Origin: Streptomyces spinosus
Lineage (GTDB): Bacteria; Actinomycetota; Actinomycetes; Streptomycetales; Streptomycetaceae
Direction: 5' to 3'
DNA: 64,000 nucleotides
Assembly (NCBI RefSeq): GCF_020400655.1
Contig: NZ_JAINRC010000013.1
Location: forward strand, 241,299-305,298
The translations under genes were made by a program, and so were the position numbers. Shown here piece by piece: positions 49,052 to 56,488 of this stretch (the stretch's first letter is position 1; each line of letters opens with the position of its first letter). The notes beneath the pieces are model-generated. The model was not told where the DNA came from. It was given only the letters and a program-made list of their open reading frames with translations, and did not search any database.

Positions 49052-49510
49052 CTAGATCGGGCTGCTGCGCCGCCGGATCGCGTACTGCTCCATCAGCTTT
49101 CCCCGGGTGGTCTCCAGCCGGTGGGCGAGGATCTCGGCCACCGTCCGCACCAGCGAGAGCCCGAGCAGCGGATCCTCCACGCACAGCCCGAGCACCGACG
49201 GCCCGTCGAACTCGTAGGCCCGTACGTTGCTGAAGGCGACCGCGCCGAAGTCCCACTGGTACGGCGGGAACAGCCAGGACCAGCCGAGCATGTCGCCCGC
49301 GCCCAGCGTGGCCACGGTCACCCGCTGGCGCGAGGTGACCTGCTGGTCCAGGTGGACCGCGCCCGAGCGGATCACCCAGAACCGGTCGGCGGTGCCGCCG
49401 GCCTCGAAGATGCGGGTGTCCTCCGGGAAGGACACCTCCTTCGCCAGCTCCATCAGGCGCTCGCGCTGCGCCTGGGGGAGGGCGGTCAGCAGTTTGATCG
49501 CTTTGGTCAT
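49052..49510 (-). CDS. Single-domain cyclic-nucleotide-binding (Crp-like) protein
   Basis: 152 residues comprising only the cNMP-binding beta-barrel and its C-helix: FPEDTRIFEAGGTADRFWVIRSGAV and VTVATLGAGDMLGWSWLFPPYQWDF. No DNA-binding helix-turn-helix follows, so it is not a transcription factor by itself. The phosphate-binding cassette is atypical. GAGGAG precedes the ATG. Possibly a sensor subunit or a stress-associated protein; partner unknown. Confidence 0.85.
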   Translation of the reverse strand: MTKAIKLLTALPQAQRERLMELAKEVSFPEDTRIFEAGGTADRFWVIRSGAVHLDQQVTSRQRVTVATLGAGDMLGWSWLFPPYQWDFGAVAFSNVRAYEFDGPSVLGLCVEDPLLGLSLVRTVAEILAHRLETTRGKLMEQYAIRRRSSPI

Positions 49511-49646
49511 GGCGCATGGCTCCTCGCCGGCGGCGGTTGCGGTGCGGGTGCTGTGCCTCTCAAGCCCATTTCAGCCGCTGTGACCGTCCGGAGCACGTCG
49601 AAGGCGGCGGGTCTGTGGCCGCGTGTCGCGCCGGGGGCAGCAAAAA

Positions 49647-49678
49647 GCCCTGGCTGGACGGGGGAAACCAGCCAGGGC
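49647..49678 (-). terminator. Rho-independent terminator, minus strand
   Basis: 11-bp perfect stem GCCCTGGCTGG / CCAGCCAGGGC with a 10-nt loop, followed on the minus strand by TTTTTG. It ends the small gene at 49790-50032 before the Crp-like gene. One of the few terminators in this window with a real U-run. Confidence 0.75.
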
Positions 49679-49737
49679 CGTATGCGGTGACACAAGGAGC
49701 GGGGGAAGAAACGGCTCCCGCGCCGCTCCCGCGTCAC

Positions 49738-49754
49738 TTATGGATGAACCATAA
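49738..49754. promoter_or_regulatory. AT-rich palindrome TTATGG-N5-CCATAA
   Basis: Perfect 6-bp arms spaced by 5 nt, in a short AT-rich patch downstream of the 80-residue gene and about 230 bp upstream of the Crp-like gene. May be an operator; no regulator assigned. Confidence 0.3.
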
Positions 49755-49789
49755 ACCACCTGCCGTACTTTTGGGTAACCGGAAGCCGG

Positions 49790-50032
49790 TCAGGTGACCT
49801 GTTTCACCCCCTCCGTCCGCACCGGGCCCCCGCCCGGGCGGACGATCTCCTCCAGCACCCGCAGCACCGCCTCGAAGGCCCGGGCCCGGTCGGCCGCCTC
49901 CCGCGCGCCCTCCGGGTCGGTCGCCGTCAGGCTCTGCGCCCGCTCCCGCCAGGCCCGCTCCTCCTCGGCCGCGCGCTCCTGGCCCCGCCGGATCCGCCGC
50001 AACAACTCGTCCGCGTCCACCACATCGGTCAT
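49790..50032 (-). CDS. Small charged hypothetical protein (predicted coiled coil)
   Basis: 80 residues, rich in Arg, Glu and Ala. ELLRRIRRGQERAAEEERAW and EAADRARAFEAVLRVLEEIV suggest a helical hairpin or coiled coil. No recognised domain. Followed by a good terminator, which supports it being a real transcription unit. ATG 50032. Confidence 0.55.
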   Translation of the reverse strand: MTDVVDADELLRRIRRGQERAAEEERAWRERAQSLTATDPEGAREAADRARAFEAVLRVLEEIVRPGGGPVRTEGVKQVT

Positions 50033-50082
50033 GCACGGCGGGTACCCGCTCGGTCCGCCGTGATGACACGGGCACCCAGGGT

Positions 50083-50106
50083 GTTTGACAGCGCACCGGC
50101 GGGTCA
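50083..50106 (+). promoter_or_regulatory. Candidate sigma-B-type promoter of the anti-sigma-like gene
   Basis: GTTT, 14 nt, GGGTCA: matches GNNT and GGGT of the consensus with a changed end. Ends 60 nt before ATG 50167, with GGGAGGAAGGG as ribosome-binding site in between. A second, weaker candidate (GTTT-N14-GGGGCA, 50629-50652) lies before the sigma-factor gene. Confidence 0.35.
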
Positions 50107-50166
50107 GTCGAAAGGGAGAGAACCCTGCAATCCGGGCACCGCTCAGCGAGGATCTGGGAGGAAGGG

Positions 50167-50601
50167 ATGCTCGACAATCACCGGACCACCTCCACCGCGA
50201 CCCTGCCGGAGACGCACGACCACGTGCCGTGCCGGCCGGCCGAGGCCCGCAGAACGGTGGAACGCGTCATGACCGAGCGGTGCCGGGCCCGCGACCTGCC
50301 GTGCGCGCACGAGGCCGTCGAGGACGCCCTGCTGGTCACGTCGGAACTCACCACGAACGCCCTGCTGCACGGCGGCGGCATCACCGGCTTCGACGTCGAC
50401 GTCGACGGTGGCGGCGTCTACGTCTCGGTGAGCGACGGCAGCGACGAGCTCCCGGTCACCGACCGGGCCCACGACGAGCCCGGCCACCCTCATCCCGGCG
50501 GCCGTGGCTGGCCCATCGTATGCCGCCTGGCCAGCGACATCCGGGTCGCGGAGCTGCCCCGCGGCGGCAAACGCATCACGGCCGTCGTACCGCTGCGCTG
50601 A
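50167..50601 (+). CDS. Anti-sigma-factor-like ATP-binding protein (HATPase_c_2, RsbW-type)
   Basis: 144-residue stand-alone GHKL ATPase domain. N-box EDALLVTSELTTNALLHGGG, G1-like VSVSDGSDELP and G2-like HPHPGGRGWPIVCRLASD. Such proteins bind sigma-B-family factors or phosphorylate anti-anti-sigma proteins. Its position 230 bp upstream of a sigma-B-family gene on the same strand makes it a candidate partner. A sigma-B-type promoter candidate precedes it, which would give feedback control. Confidence 0.85.
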   Translation: MLDNHRTTSTATLPETHDHVPCRPAEARRTVERVMTERCRARDLPCAHEAVEDALLVTSELTTNALLHGGGITGFDVDVDGGGVYVSVSDGSDELPVTDRAHDEPGHPHPGGRGWPIVCRLASDIRVAELPRGGKRITAVVPLR

Positions 50602-50832
50602 AGCGGTCCGGGAAGTTCCGCTCAGCGTGTTTGCGCGTGGGGGCGAGGGGCAGACGGAGTTTCGTGCTTCGGACCGGAGGCGCCTGCCCCGCGGGGACGA
50701 CCCCGCCGCTGGGCCCCCTTCGGCGGGCCTGGCGGCTCACCCGCGGAGAACCCTGACACCACCGTTCGGGCCAGGACCTGGAACCGCAGTTCCGGCCCTG
50801 TGCCCTGAAACCCCGTTCAGGAGCGATTCCGC

Positions 50833-51687
50833 ATGCTGACCGACATGTCGACAAGCCGTCCCGGCACGACCGCCACCACCAGCGACACCGCGGCGCCCAG
50901 CCGGCGGAACCATGACGACGCCCCGGACACGGCGGAGCTGTTCGTCCGGCTGGCGGAGCTGGAGGACGGACCCGAGCGGGACACCGTACGCGACGAACTC
51001 GTCACCGCCTGGCTTCCCATGGCCCACCGGATCGCCGGCCGGTTCCGCGACCGGGGCGAGTCCGTCGAGGACCTGCGCCAGGTGGCGGCCCTGGGCCTGG
51101 TGAAGGCCATCGACCGTTTCGACCCCTCGCGCGGGGCCTTCGAGAGTTACGCCGTGCCGACCATCACCGGTGAGGTGAAGCGGCACTTCCGTGACCGGAT
51201 GTGGGCCCTGAGGGTGCCGCGCCGGGTGCAGGAGCTGCGCAACCGGGTGCGGCTGGCCCGGCGCGAACTCACCCAGAACCCCGGCAGTCCCGAACCCACC
51301 GTCGCCGACATAGCCGCCCACACCGGGCTCAGCGAGGAGGACGTGAACGCCGGCATGGAGGCGCTGGAGAGCTTCAGCACCCTCTCGCTGGACGCCGAAC
51401 TCTCCAGCGGCGACGACGGCTACAGCCTCGCCGACACCCTCGGTGCCACGGACACCTCCTACGACGTCGTGGTCGACCGCGAGGCGGCCAAGGAGGGACT
51501 GCGCCGGCTGCCCGAGCGCGAGCGGGCCATCCTCTACATGCGTTTCTTCGAGGACATGACCCAGAGCCGCATCGCCGACCGGCTCGGCATCTCCCAGATG
51601 CACGTCTCCCGGCTGATCAGCCGCAGCTGCGCCCGCGTCCGCGAGGAGGTGCTGGGCAGCCGCCGCCCCGGCGCCGACCCGAGGTGA
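50833..51687 (+). CDS. RNA polymerase sigma factor of the SigB/SigF/SigG family
   Basis: 284 residues with sigma regions 2 (MAHRIAGRFRDRGESVEDLR, QVAALGLVKAIDRFDPSRG), 3 (ELTQNPGSPEPTVADIAAHTG) and 4 (LPERERAILYMRFFEDMTQS, RIADRLGISQMHVSRLISRS). This is the stress/sporulation sigma family typical of Streptomyces; which member is not decided. AGGAGCG stands 9 nt before ATG 50833; ATG 50845 is an alternative. Paired with the anti-sigma-like ATPase upstream. Confidence 0.9.
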   Translation: MLTDMSTSRPGTTATTSDTAAPSRRNHDDAPDTAELFVRLAELEDGPERDTVRDELVTAWLPMAHRIAGRFRDRGESVEDLRQVAALGLVKAIDRFDPSRGAFESYAVPTITGEVKRHFRDRMWALRVPRRVQELRNRVRLARRELTQNPGSPEPTVADIAAHTGLSEEDVNAGMEALESFSTLSLDAELSSGDDGYSLADTLGATDTSYDVVVDREAAKEGLRRLPERERAILYMRFFEDMTQSRIADRLGISQMHVSRLISRSCARVREEVLGSRRPGADPR

Positions 51688-51694
51688 GCGCCGC

Positions 51695-53950
51695 TCACTT
51701 CCGTGGCTGGGCCGGCCCTCCGGCCAGGCCCAGCGGCCGGGCCAGGCCGGAGACGGCCTCGTCCAGGCGTTGCAGGTGGCGCAGCACCCGGTCGGTCACG
51801 CGGCCGTAGCGCGGGGTGCGCAGGGTTCCCGGCTCCAGCATCGACGCGATGCTGGGGCCGGTTTCGATCTGTGTGGCGGACCTCGGGTCGGCGACATGCG
51901 CGGCGATCGCCTCGATGTTGTGCACGATCCGTCGGCCCGCCCCGCGCAGCCGGGGGTCCGCCGCGATCGACGGGTGCGTCGGCAGCAGCTCGGCGGTGGC
52001 CGCCAGGGACCGCCCGTGGTACGCGCAGGTCTCCAGCAACGCCACCACGTACCGGACCGTGTTCCGGCGCGAGCGCAGCGGGGTGATCGGGTGCGTGAGC
52101 GGCTGGGTGGCCGCGCGCAGGTCGGCCAGCGCCTGGTCCAGCTCGCGCGCCTGCTCCACCAGGTCGCCGCCCGCCCCGCCGCTGAGCTGGTCGACGGCGC
52201 CGCGCGTGACGTCGGCGAGCCGGTCCAGCACCGCGACCAGCAGCTCGTTGGTACGGCGGTCGGTGTGGACGGGGAGCACGACGGCCGCCGCGATCACCCC
52301 GCACGCCGCGCCGAGCGCCGTCTCCTCGATCCGCAGCACGAGCACCGACAGGCTGTAGGTGTTCAGCAGGGTGTACAGCAGTCCCAGCATGGCCGTCACG
52401 AAGAACGACATCAGCGTGTAGGACAGGGGCGCGGTGTAGAACATCGCGAAGATGAACAGCAGCACCAGCGCGAACGCCGTCCAGGTGTGGTGCCCCACCA
52501 GGGCGGCGAGTCCGATGCCGGCCACCACGCCGAGCACCGTGCCCAGCAGCCGGCGGTAGCCCTTCACCAGGATCTCGCCGGTGGAGGCGGTGTTCAGGAA
52601 GACGATCCAGCACGTCAGCACCGCCCAGTACCAGCGCTGGGCGGACAGCAGCTCACCGCCGACGATGGCCAGCGCGGAGCCGACGGCCACCTGGACGGCG
52701 GCCCGGGTGGTGGGCCGCTTGAGACCGGTCGGCCGCGCCTCCTCCGCCTCGCTCTCCTCGCTGACCTCGATCGCGGCGTCCTCCGCGTCCAGCTCCTCGC
52801 GCGAGCGGGCGGTCGCCGGGGTGTCGTCGGACTCGTCCTGGGGCCCGTCCAGAGCCAGCCGCAGGCCCAGGGCGGCCCGCGCGGTCTCGCCGAGGCCCCG
52901 GAAGACGTCCTGCACGGCCGGGGAGGCCGGGGGCAGGTTCTCCTCCTCCCGGTAGCCGAGCAGCCGGTTGCGCACCTGGGCGAGCGCCGTCCCCGACGCC
53001 TCCCCGGCCGGCCGCAGCGTCAGCAGCCGCAGCGCCTGGAGATCCCGGCGCAGCGCGGCCGTCGCCTCGTCCCGCACCGGCAGCTCGCCGCCGGAGGGCA
53101 GCGGGGCGCCCGGCAGGTGCAGGGTCAGCGTGTCGGTCCGCTGCGCGCTGCGCGCGGTGAGCAGCAGCAGACCGAGCCGCTCGGCGGCGATCTCCGCGTC
53201 CGCGATCCGGCGCTGGAGCAGCCGGGCCACCGCCGGGTCCGACGTGCCGTCCTCCAGCCGGCCCTGGATCAGCAACGCCGTCTCGTGCAGCCGCGCGGTG
53301 CCGGTGCGCAGGTCCGCGAGCACCTTCTCGGCCTCGTCGGGTCCGGCGTCCAGCAACTCGGCCTGGGTGGCGAGCAGCTGGGCGAGCCGGGCACGGAAGG
53401 CCCGCCGGAGCCGGTCCAGGGTGCCCGCCGGGGTCTGCGGGAGCAGCGCGAAGCGGGCGGCCGCGCTGCACACGAACGCCACGCAGATGACGCCGTACAG
53501 CTCCGGCAGCACGGACGCCGTCGCGCCCACGAACAGCGACAGGAAGTAGACCTGGAAGCCGATCAGCCCCAGTGCCGTGCCCCGGTCACCGAAGCGGCGG
53601 CCGTAGACGGCGCAGAAGATGAGGACGACGAAGAACAGGTCGCCGGCGACGACCCGTTGGCTGAGCAGCGCGCCCAGCGACACCGAGGCCAGCGCCACCG
53701 GCAGGCCGAACGCCAGCGTCACGGCCTGTTGGCCGCGCTGTTTCTCCCGGATGGCGAAGGTGGCGACCATCGCCGCGATCGCCCCGGCGACCAGCTGGGG
53801 CACCGGGACGTGCAGCGCGGCGAGGACGGCGAGGGTGAGGGCGATCGCGGTTACCGTGCGCAGTCCCGCGGTCAGACGGAGCAGCCCGGGATCCGACGCC
53901 GCGAGCCGGTCCCACATCCGTACCCGTCCCGACCGTGCCACTGCCCTCAC
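51695..53950 (-). CDS. FUSC-family membrane protein
   Basis: 751-residue protein with two hydrophobic blocks of about five or six helices each (about 28-170 and 405-560), separated by a long cytosolic helical region with an acidic patch (DAEDAAIEVSEESEAEEARP, about 385). This is the FUSC/aromatic-acid-exporter (AaeB/YccC) layout; the second block carries QRWYWAVLTCWIVFLNT and KGYRRLLGTVLGVVAG, the family signature. Substrate unknown. GTG 53950 or ATG 53917 may be the start. Convergent with the sigma-factor gene (stops 8 bp apart). Confidence 0.88.
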   Translation of the reverse strand: MRAVARSGRVRMWDRLAASDPGLLRLTAGLRTVTAIALTLAVLAALHVPVPQLVAGAIAAMVATFAIREKQRGQQAVTLAFGLPVALASVSLGALLSQRVVAGDLFFVVLIFCAVYGRRFGDRGTALGLIGFQVYFLSLFVGATASVLPELYGVICVAFVCSAAARFALLPQTPAGTLDRLRRAFRARLAQLLATQAELLDAGPDEAEKVLADLRTGTARLHETALLIQGRLEDGTSDPAVARLLQRRIADAEIAAERLGLLLLTARSAQRTDTLTLHLPGAPLPSGGELPVRDEATAALRRDLQALRLLTLRPAGEASGTALAQVRNRLLGYREEENLPPASPAVQDVFRGLGETARAALGLRLALDGPQDESDDTPATARSREELDAEDAAIEVSEESEAEEARPTGLKRPTTRAAVQVAVGSALAIVGGELLSAQRWYWAVLTCWIVFLNTASTGEILVKGYRRLLGTVLGVVAGIGLAALVGHHTWTAFALVLLFIFAMFYTAPLSYTLMSFFVTAMLGLLYTLLNTYSLSVLVLRIEETALGAACGVIAAAVVLPVHTDRRTNELLVAVLDRLADVTRGAVDQLSGGAGGDLVEQARELDQALADLRAATQPLTHPITPLRSRRNTVRYVVALLETCAYHGRSLAATAELLPTHPSIAADPRLRGAGRRIVHNIEAIAAHVADPRSATQIETGPSIASMLEPGTLRTPRYGRVTDRVLRHLQRLDEAVSGLARPLGLAGGPAQPRK

Positions 53951-54013
53951 GCCGCCGCGCTCTCTCCCGTGCCGGAAATCGATCTCCGGTCCAGCATCGC
54001 ACGCGGCCCCGGC

Positions 54014-54223
54014 TCACCTCTCTCCGGCCAGGGTGGCGGCCACCAGCGCGTTGGCGTGCCCGTGGCCCATGCCGTGCTCGGACCTGAGCCAGCCGACCAG
54101 CTCCATGTGCCTCGTCAGCGGCGAGGAACGGATCAGCTCCTGCCACTCGCCGACCGGGCGGCCGTACTTCTTCTCGATCGACGGGAAGTAGCTCGCCGGA
54201 CCCTTGACGGTCTTCTCGGTCAT
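54014..54223 (-). CDS. DUF4287 domain protein
   Basis: 69-residue protein: SYFPSIEKKYGRPVGEWQEL, then MELVGWLRSEHGMGHGHANALVA. This matches the DUF4287 family of small soluble proteins of unknown function. ATG 54223 is preceded by GGAGGGG at a rather long spacing. A strong hairpin lies between it and the upstream ndh gene, so it is likely transcribed separately. Confidence 0.85.
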   Translation of the reverse strand: MTEKTVKGPASYFPSIEKKYGRPVGEWQELIRSSPLTRHMELVGWLRSEHGMGHGHANALVAATLAGER

Positions 54224-54263
54224 GCCGGGGTGTCCCCTCCGTGTGACGTCTGTGATCACCAGG

Positions 54264-54302
54264 GAAGACCGCCGATCCGCGGTGAAGTGATCGGCGGTCT
54301 TC
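54264..54302 (-). terminator. 14-bp hairpin between ndh and DUF4287
   Basis: GAAGACCGCCGATC (54264-54277) pairs perfectly with GATCGGCGGTCTTC (54289-54302) across an 11-nt loop, 16 nt past the ndh stop codon on the minus strand. Confidence 0.65.
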
Positions 54303-54318
54303 TGTGATCCATGTCACC

Positions 54319-55695
54319 TCACGGGTGGTCGATGCCCGCGCCCTCCACCCGGGCCCGGACCTCGTCCGGTGACAGGTAGGAATCGGTGAACTCGAAGTCC
54401 TTCAGCCGGGCGGGCCTGCGGGCCTGGAAGCCGGTGCGCACGAAGTCGTCGCCCGCGACCGCGTTCAGCAGCCAGTTGGTCATCACCCGGGTCTTCGCGA
54501 CGTTGGTGCGCAGCGCCGACCAGTGGTAGCCACGGGCCACCGCCTGCGCGGGAACTCCGCGCAACTCGATGCCCAGCGGCTTGGACACCGCGTCCTTGCC
54601 GCCGAGGTCGACGACGAGCCCCAGGTCCTTGTGGACGTACGGCTGCATCTGCTGCCCGCGCAGCGCCGCGATGACGTTGTCGGCGACCTTCCTGCCCTGC
54701 CGCATGGCGTGCTGGGCGGTGGGCGGGCACACCGCGCCCTCCTGGCCCTTGGCCAGGTCCGGCACGGCCGCCGAGTCGCCGAGCGCGAACACGCCGTCGT
54801 AGCCCGGCAGGCACATCTCGGCGGTGACCGCCAGCCGGCCCTTGACCGTCTCCGCGCCGAGCGTGGCGATGAGCGGGCTGGCGACCACCCCGGCCGTCCA
54901 GATCAGCGTGTGCGTCGGCACCACGCGGCCGTCGGTGAACGTCACCTCCTCCGGGCCGGCCTTGTCGATCGACACGCCCAGCGAGACGTCGATGCCGCGG
55001 CGCTTGAGGATCTCCTGTGCGCTGCGGCCGAGCTTGTCGCCCAGCTCGGGCATCAGCTTGGGCGCGATGTCGATCAGGTGCCACTTGATCAGGCCCGGGT
55101 CCAGCCGCGGGTAGCGCTGTACGGCCGCGTGCGTCAGCCGCTGCAGACAGGCCGCCGTCTCGGTGCCCGCGTAGCCGCCGCCGACCACCACGAACTGCAG
55201 CCGCGCGGCCCGCTCGGCGGGGTCGTCGCTGGCGTCCGCCAGGTCGAGCTGCGAGATGACGTGGTCGCGGATGTAGGCGGCCTCGGCGAGGGTCTTCATC
55301 CCGAAGGCGTGCTCGGTCAGACCCGGGATGTCGAAGGTGCGGGTCACGCTTCCCGGTGCCAGCACGATGTAGTCGTAGCGCTCGTTGACGATCTTGTCGG
55401 TGATGGTGCGGATGACGCACACCTTGGCCTTCAGGTCCACCCCGATCGCGCCGCCCGGGATGATCCGGGTGCGGTACTTCCTGCTGCGGCGCAGCGACAC
55501 GGCGATCGACTGCGGCGTGAGCACGCCGGAGGCGACCTGGGGCAGCAACGGCAGGTAGAGCTGGTAGGCGAACGGCGTCACCAGGGTGACGTCGGCCTCG
55601 TCCGGGGCGAGTTTCCGCTCCAGGCGGCGGACGCAGTCGACTCCGGCGAAGCCGGCGCCAACCACCAGGATCCTGGGTCGTGTCACGGTGTTCAT
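54319..55695 (-). CDS. ndh: Type II NADH:quinone dehydrogenase
   Basis: 458-residue NDH-2 flavoprotein. Oxidises NADH and passes electrons to the menaquinone pool without proton pumping. FAD fold ILVVGAGFAGVDCVRRLE; NADH fold FVVVGGGYAGTETAACLQ; third FAD motif VFALGDSAAVPD; quinone-site motif AQHAMRQGRKVADN. The C-terminal amphipathic region (about 380-440) anchors to the membrane. AAAGGG directly abuts ATG 55695, so GTG 55686 is a possible alternative start. Confidence 0.93.
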   Translation of the reverse strand: MNTVTRPRILVVGAGFAGVDCVRRLERKLAPDEADVTLVTPFAYQLYLPLLPQVASGVLTPQSIAVSLRRSRKYRTRIIPGGAIGVDLKAKVCVIRTITDKIVNERYDYIVLAPGSVTRTFDIPGLTEHAFGMKTLAEAAYIRDHVISQLDLADASDDPAERAARLQFVVVGGGYAGTETAACLQRLTHAAVQRYPRLDPGLIKWHLIDIAPKLMPELGDKLGRSAQEILKRRGIDVSLGVSIDKAGPEEVTFTDGRVVPTHTLIWTAGVVASPLIATLGAETVKGRLAVTAEMCLPGYDGVFALGDSAAVPDLAKGQEGAVCPPTAQHAMRQGRKVADNVIAALRGQQMQPYVHKDLGLVVDLGGKDAVSKPLGIELRGVPAQAVARGYHWSALRTNVAKTRVMTNWLLNAVAGDDFVRTGFQARRPARLKDFEFTDSYLSPDEVRARVEGAGIDHP

Positions 55696-55891
55696 CCCTT
55701 TCTGCGGCTCCGGGCGGTCCGACTCGACGCCGTTCGCATGCCCCGGATCGCTCTGCGCCAACTCCGATCCCACCGTGCCTCCAGCCGTTCCGCCAGCTGG
55801 GTGCGGCAGGCAGACGAACGCGTGGGGACCAGCATGCCCCCACTGGGACGTGGAGTAACCGGCTGACGCACACCTACACGTCGAACACCTG

Positions 55892-56326
55892 TCACCAGGG
55901 CAGGAACGCGTGGATGTCCTTGCCGTGGTCGTGCACGACCACACTGACCTGGGTGCACAGCGTGTGCACCAGGTGCCAGCCGATGCCGCCGCCGCCCGTG
56001 CGGGGGTGGAACGGCCGCGGCTCCGGTCTGGTCGTGCTGGTGTCCCGCATCGTCACGTGCACCCCGTCGAACGTGCGGCGCATCCGCAGGTCGAACGGAC
56101 CGGGCGCGTACTGGATCGCGTTCGCGGCCAGTTCGGTCACGACCAGCAGGATGTCGTCCCAGTACTCGTGCGCGCCCGGCGGCGCGTCCCGGGCGAGGGC
56201 GCACAGGAACTCCTCCGCCGCGAGCCGCGCCCCCGTGACGTTGCGCAGCTCCCCGGGGAAGGAGAACGTACGCTCGTACTTCTCCTCCGAGGGCGGTGTG
56301 TCGTCCCAGCGCGGCTCCGTCACCAT
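55892..56326 (-). CDS. ATP-binding protein, anti-sigma/RsbW-like (second copy)
   Basis: 144-residue stand-alone GHKL ATPase domain of the Streptomyces serine-kinase-like family: N-box DDILLVVTELAANAIQYAPG, G1 VTMRDTSTTRP, G2 GGGGIGWHLVHTLCTQVSV. Its opening RTFSFPGELRNVTGARLAAEEFL is typical of the ATP-binding proteins that regulate sigma factors via anti-anti-sigma partners. No sigma or STAS gene is adjacent, so its partner is elsewhere. Confidence 0.85.
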   Translation of the reverse strand: MVTEPRWDDTPPSEEKYERTFSFPGELRNVTGARLAAEEFLCALARDAPPGAHEYWDDILLVVTELAANAIQYAPGPFDLRMRRTFDGVHVTMRDTSTTRPEPRPFHPRTGGGGIGWHLVHTLCTQVSVVVHDHGKDIHAFLPW

Positions 56327-56488
56327 CTCGCATTCCCCGGTCCCGGACCGGAACGGGCCTGCTCGGCCCGTTCCGGCCGGAACGGTCGTCGTTGCTGATC
56401 TCTCGCTGGGCTGCGGGTTCCCCCAGCCGCGCAGGCTATCCGTCTCCCCTCGCACCCGCCGCCCGTCCGCCGTACTTCCGGGGCGCCG

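Noticed and set aside
49511..49646. Further gene between the Crp-like gene and the terminator
   Set aside because: Frames here are short, overlap the Crp-like upstream region and show no domain or start signal.
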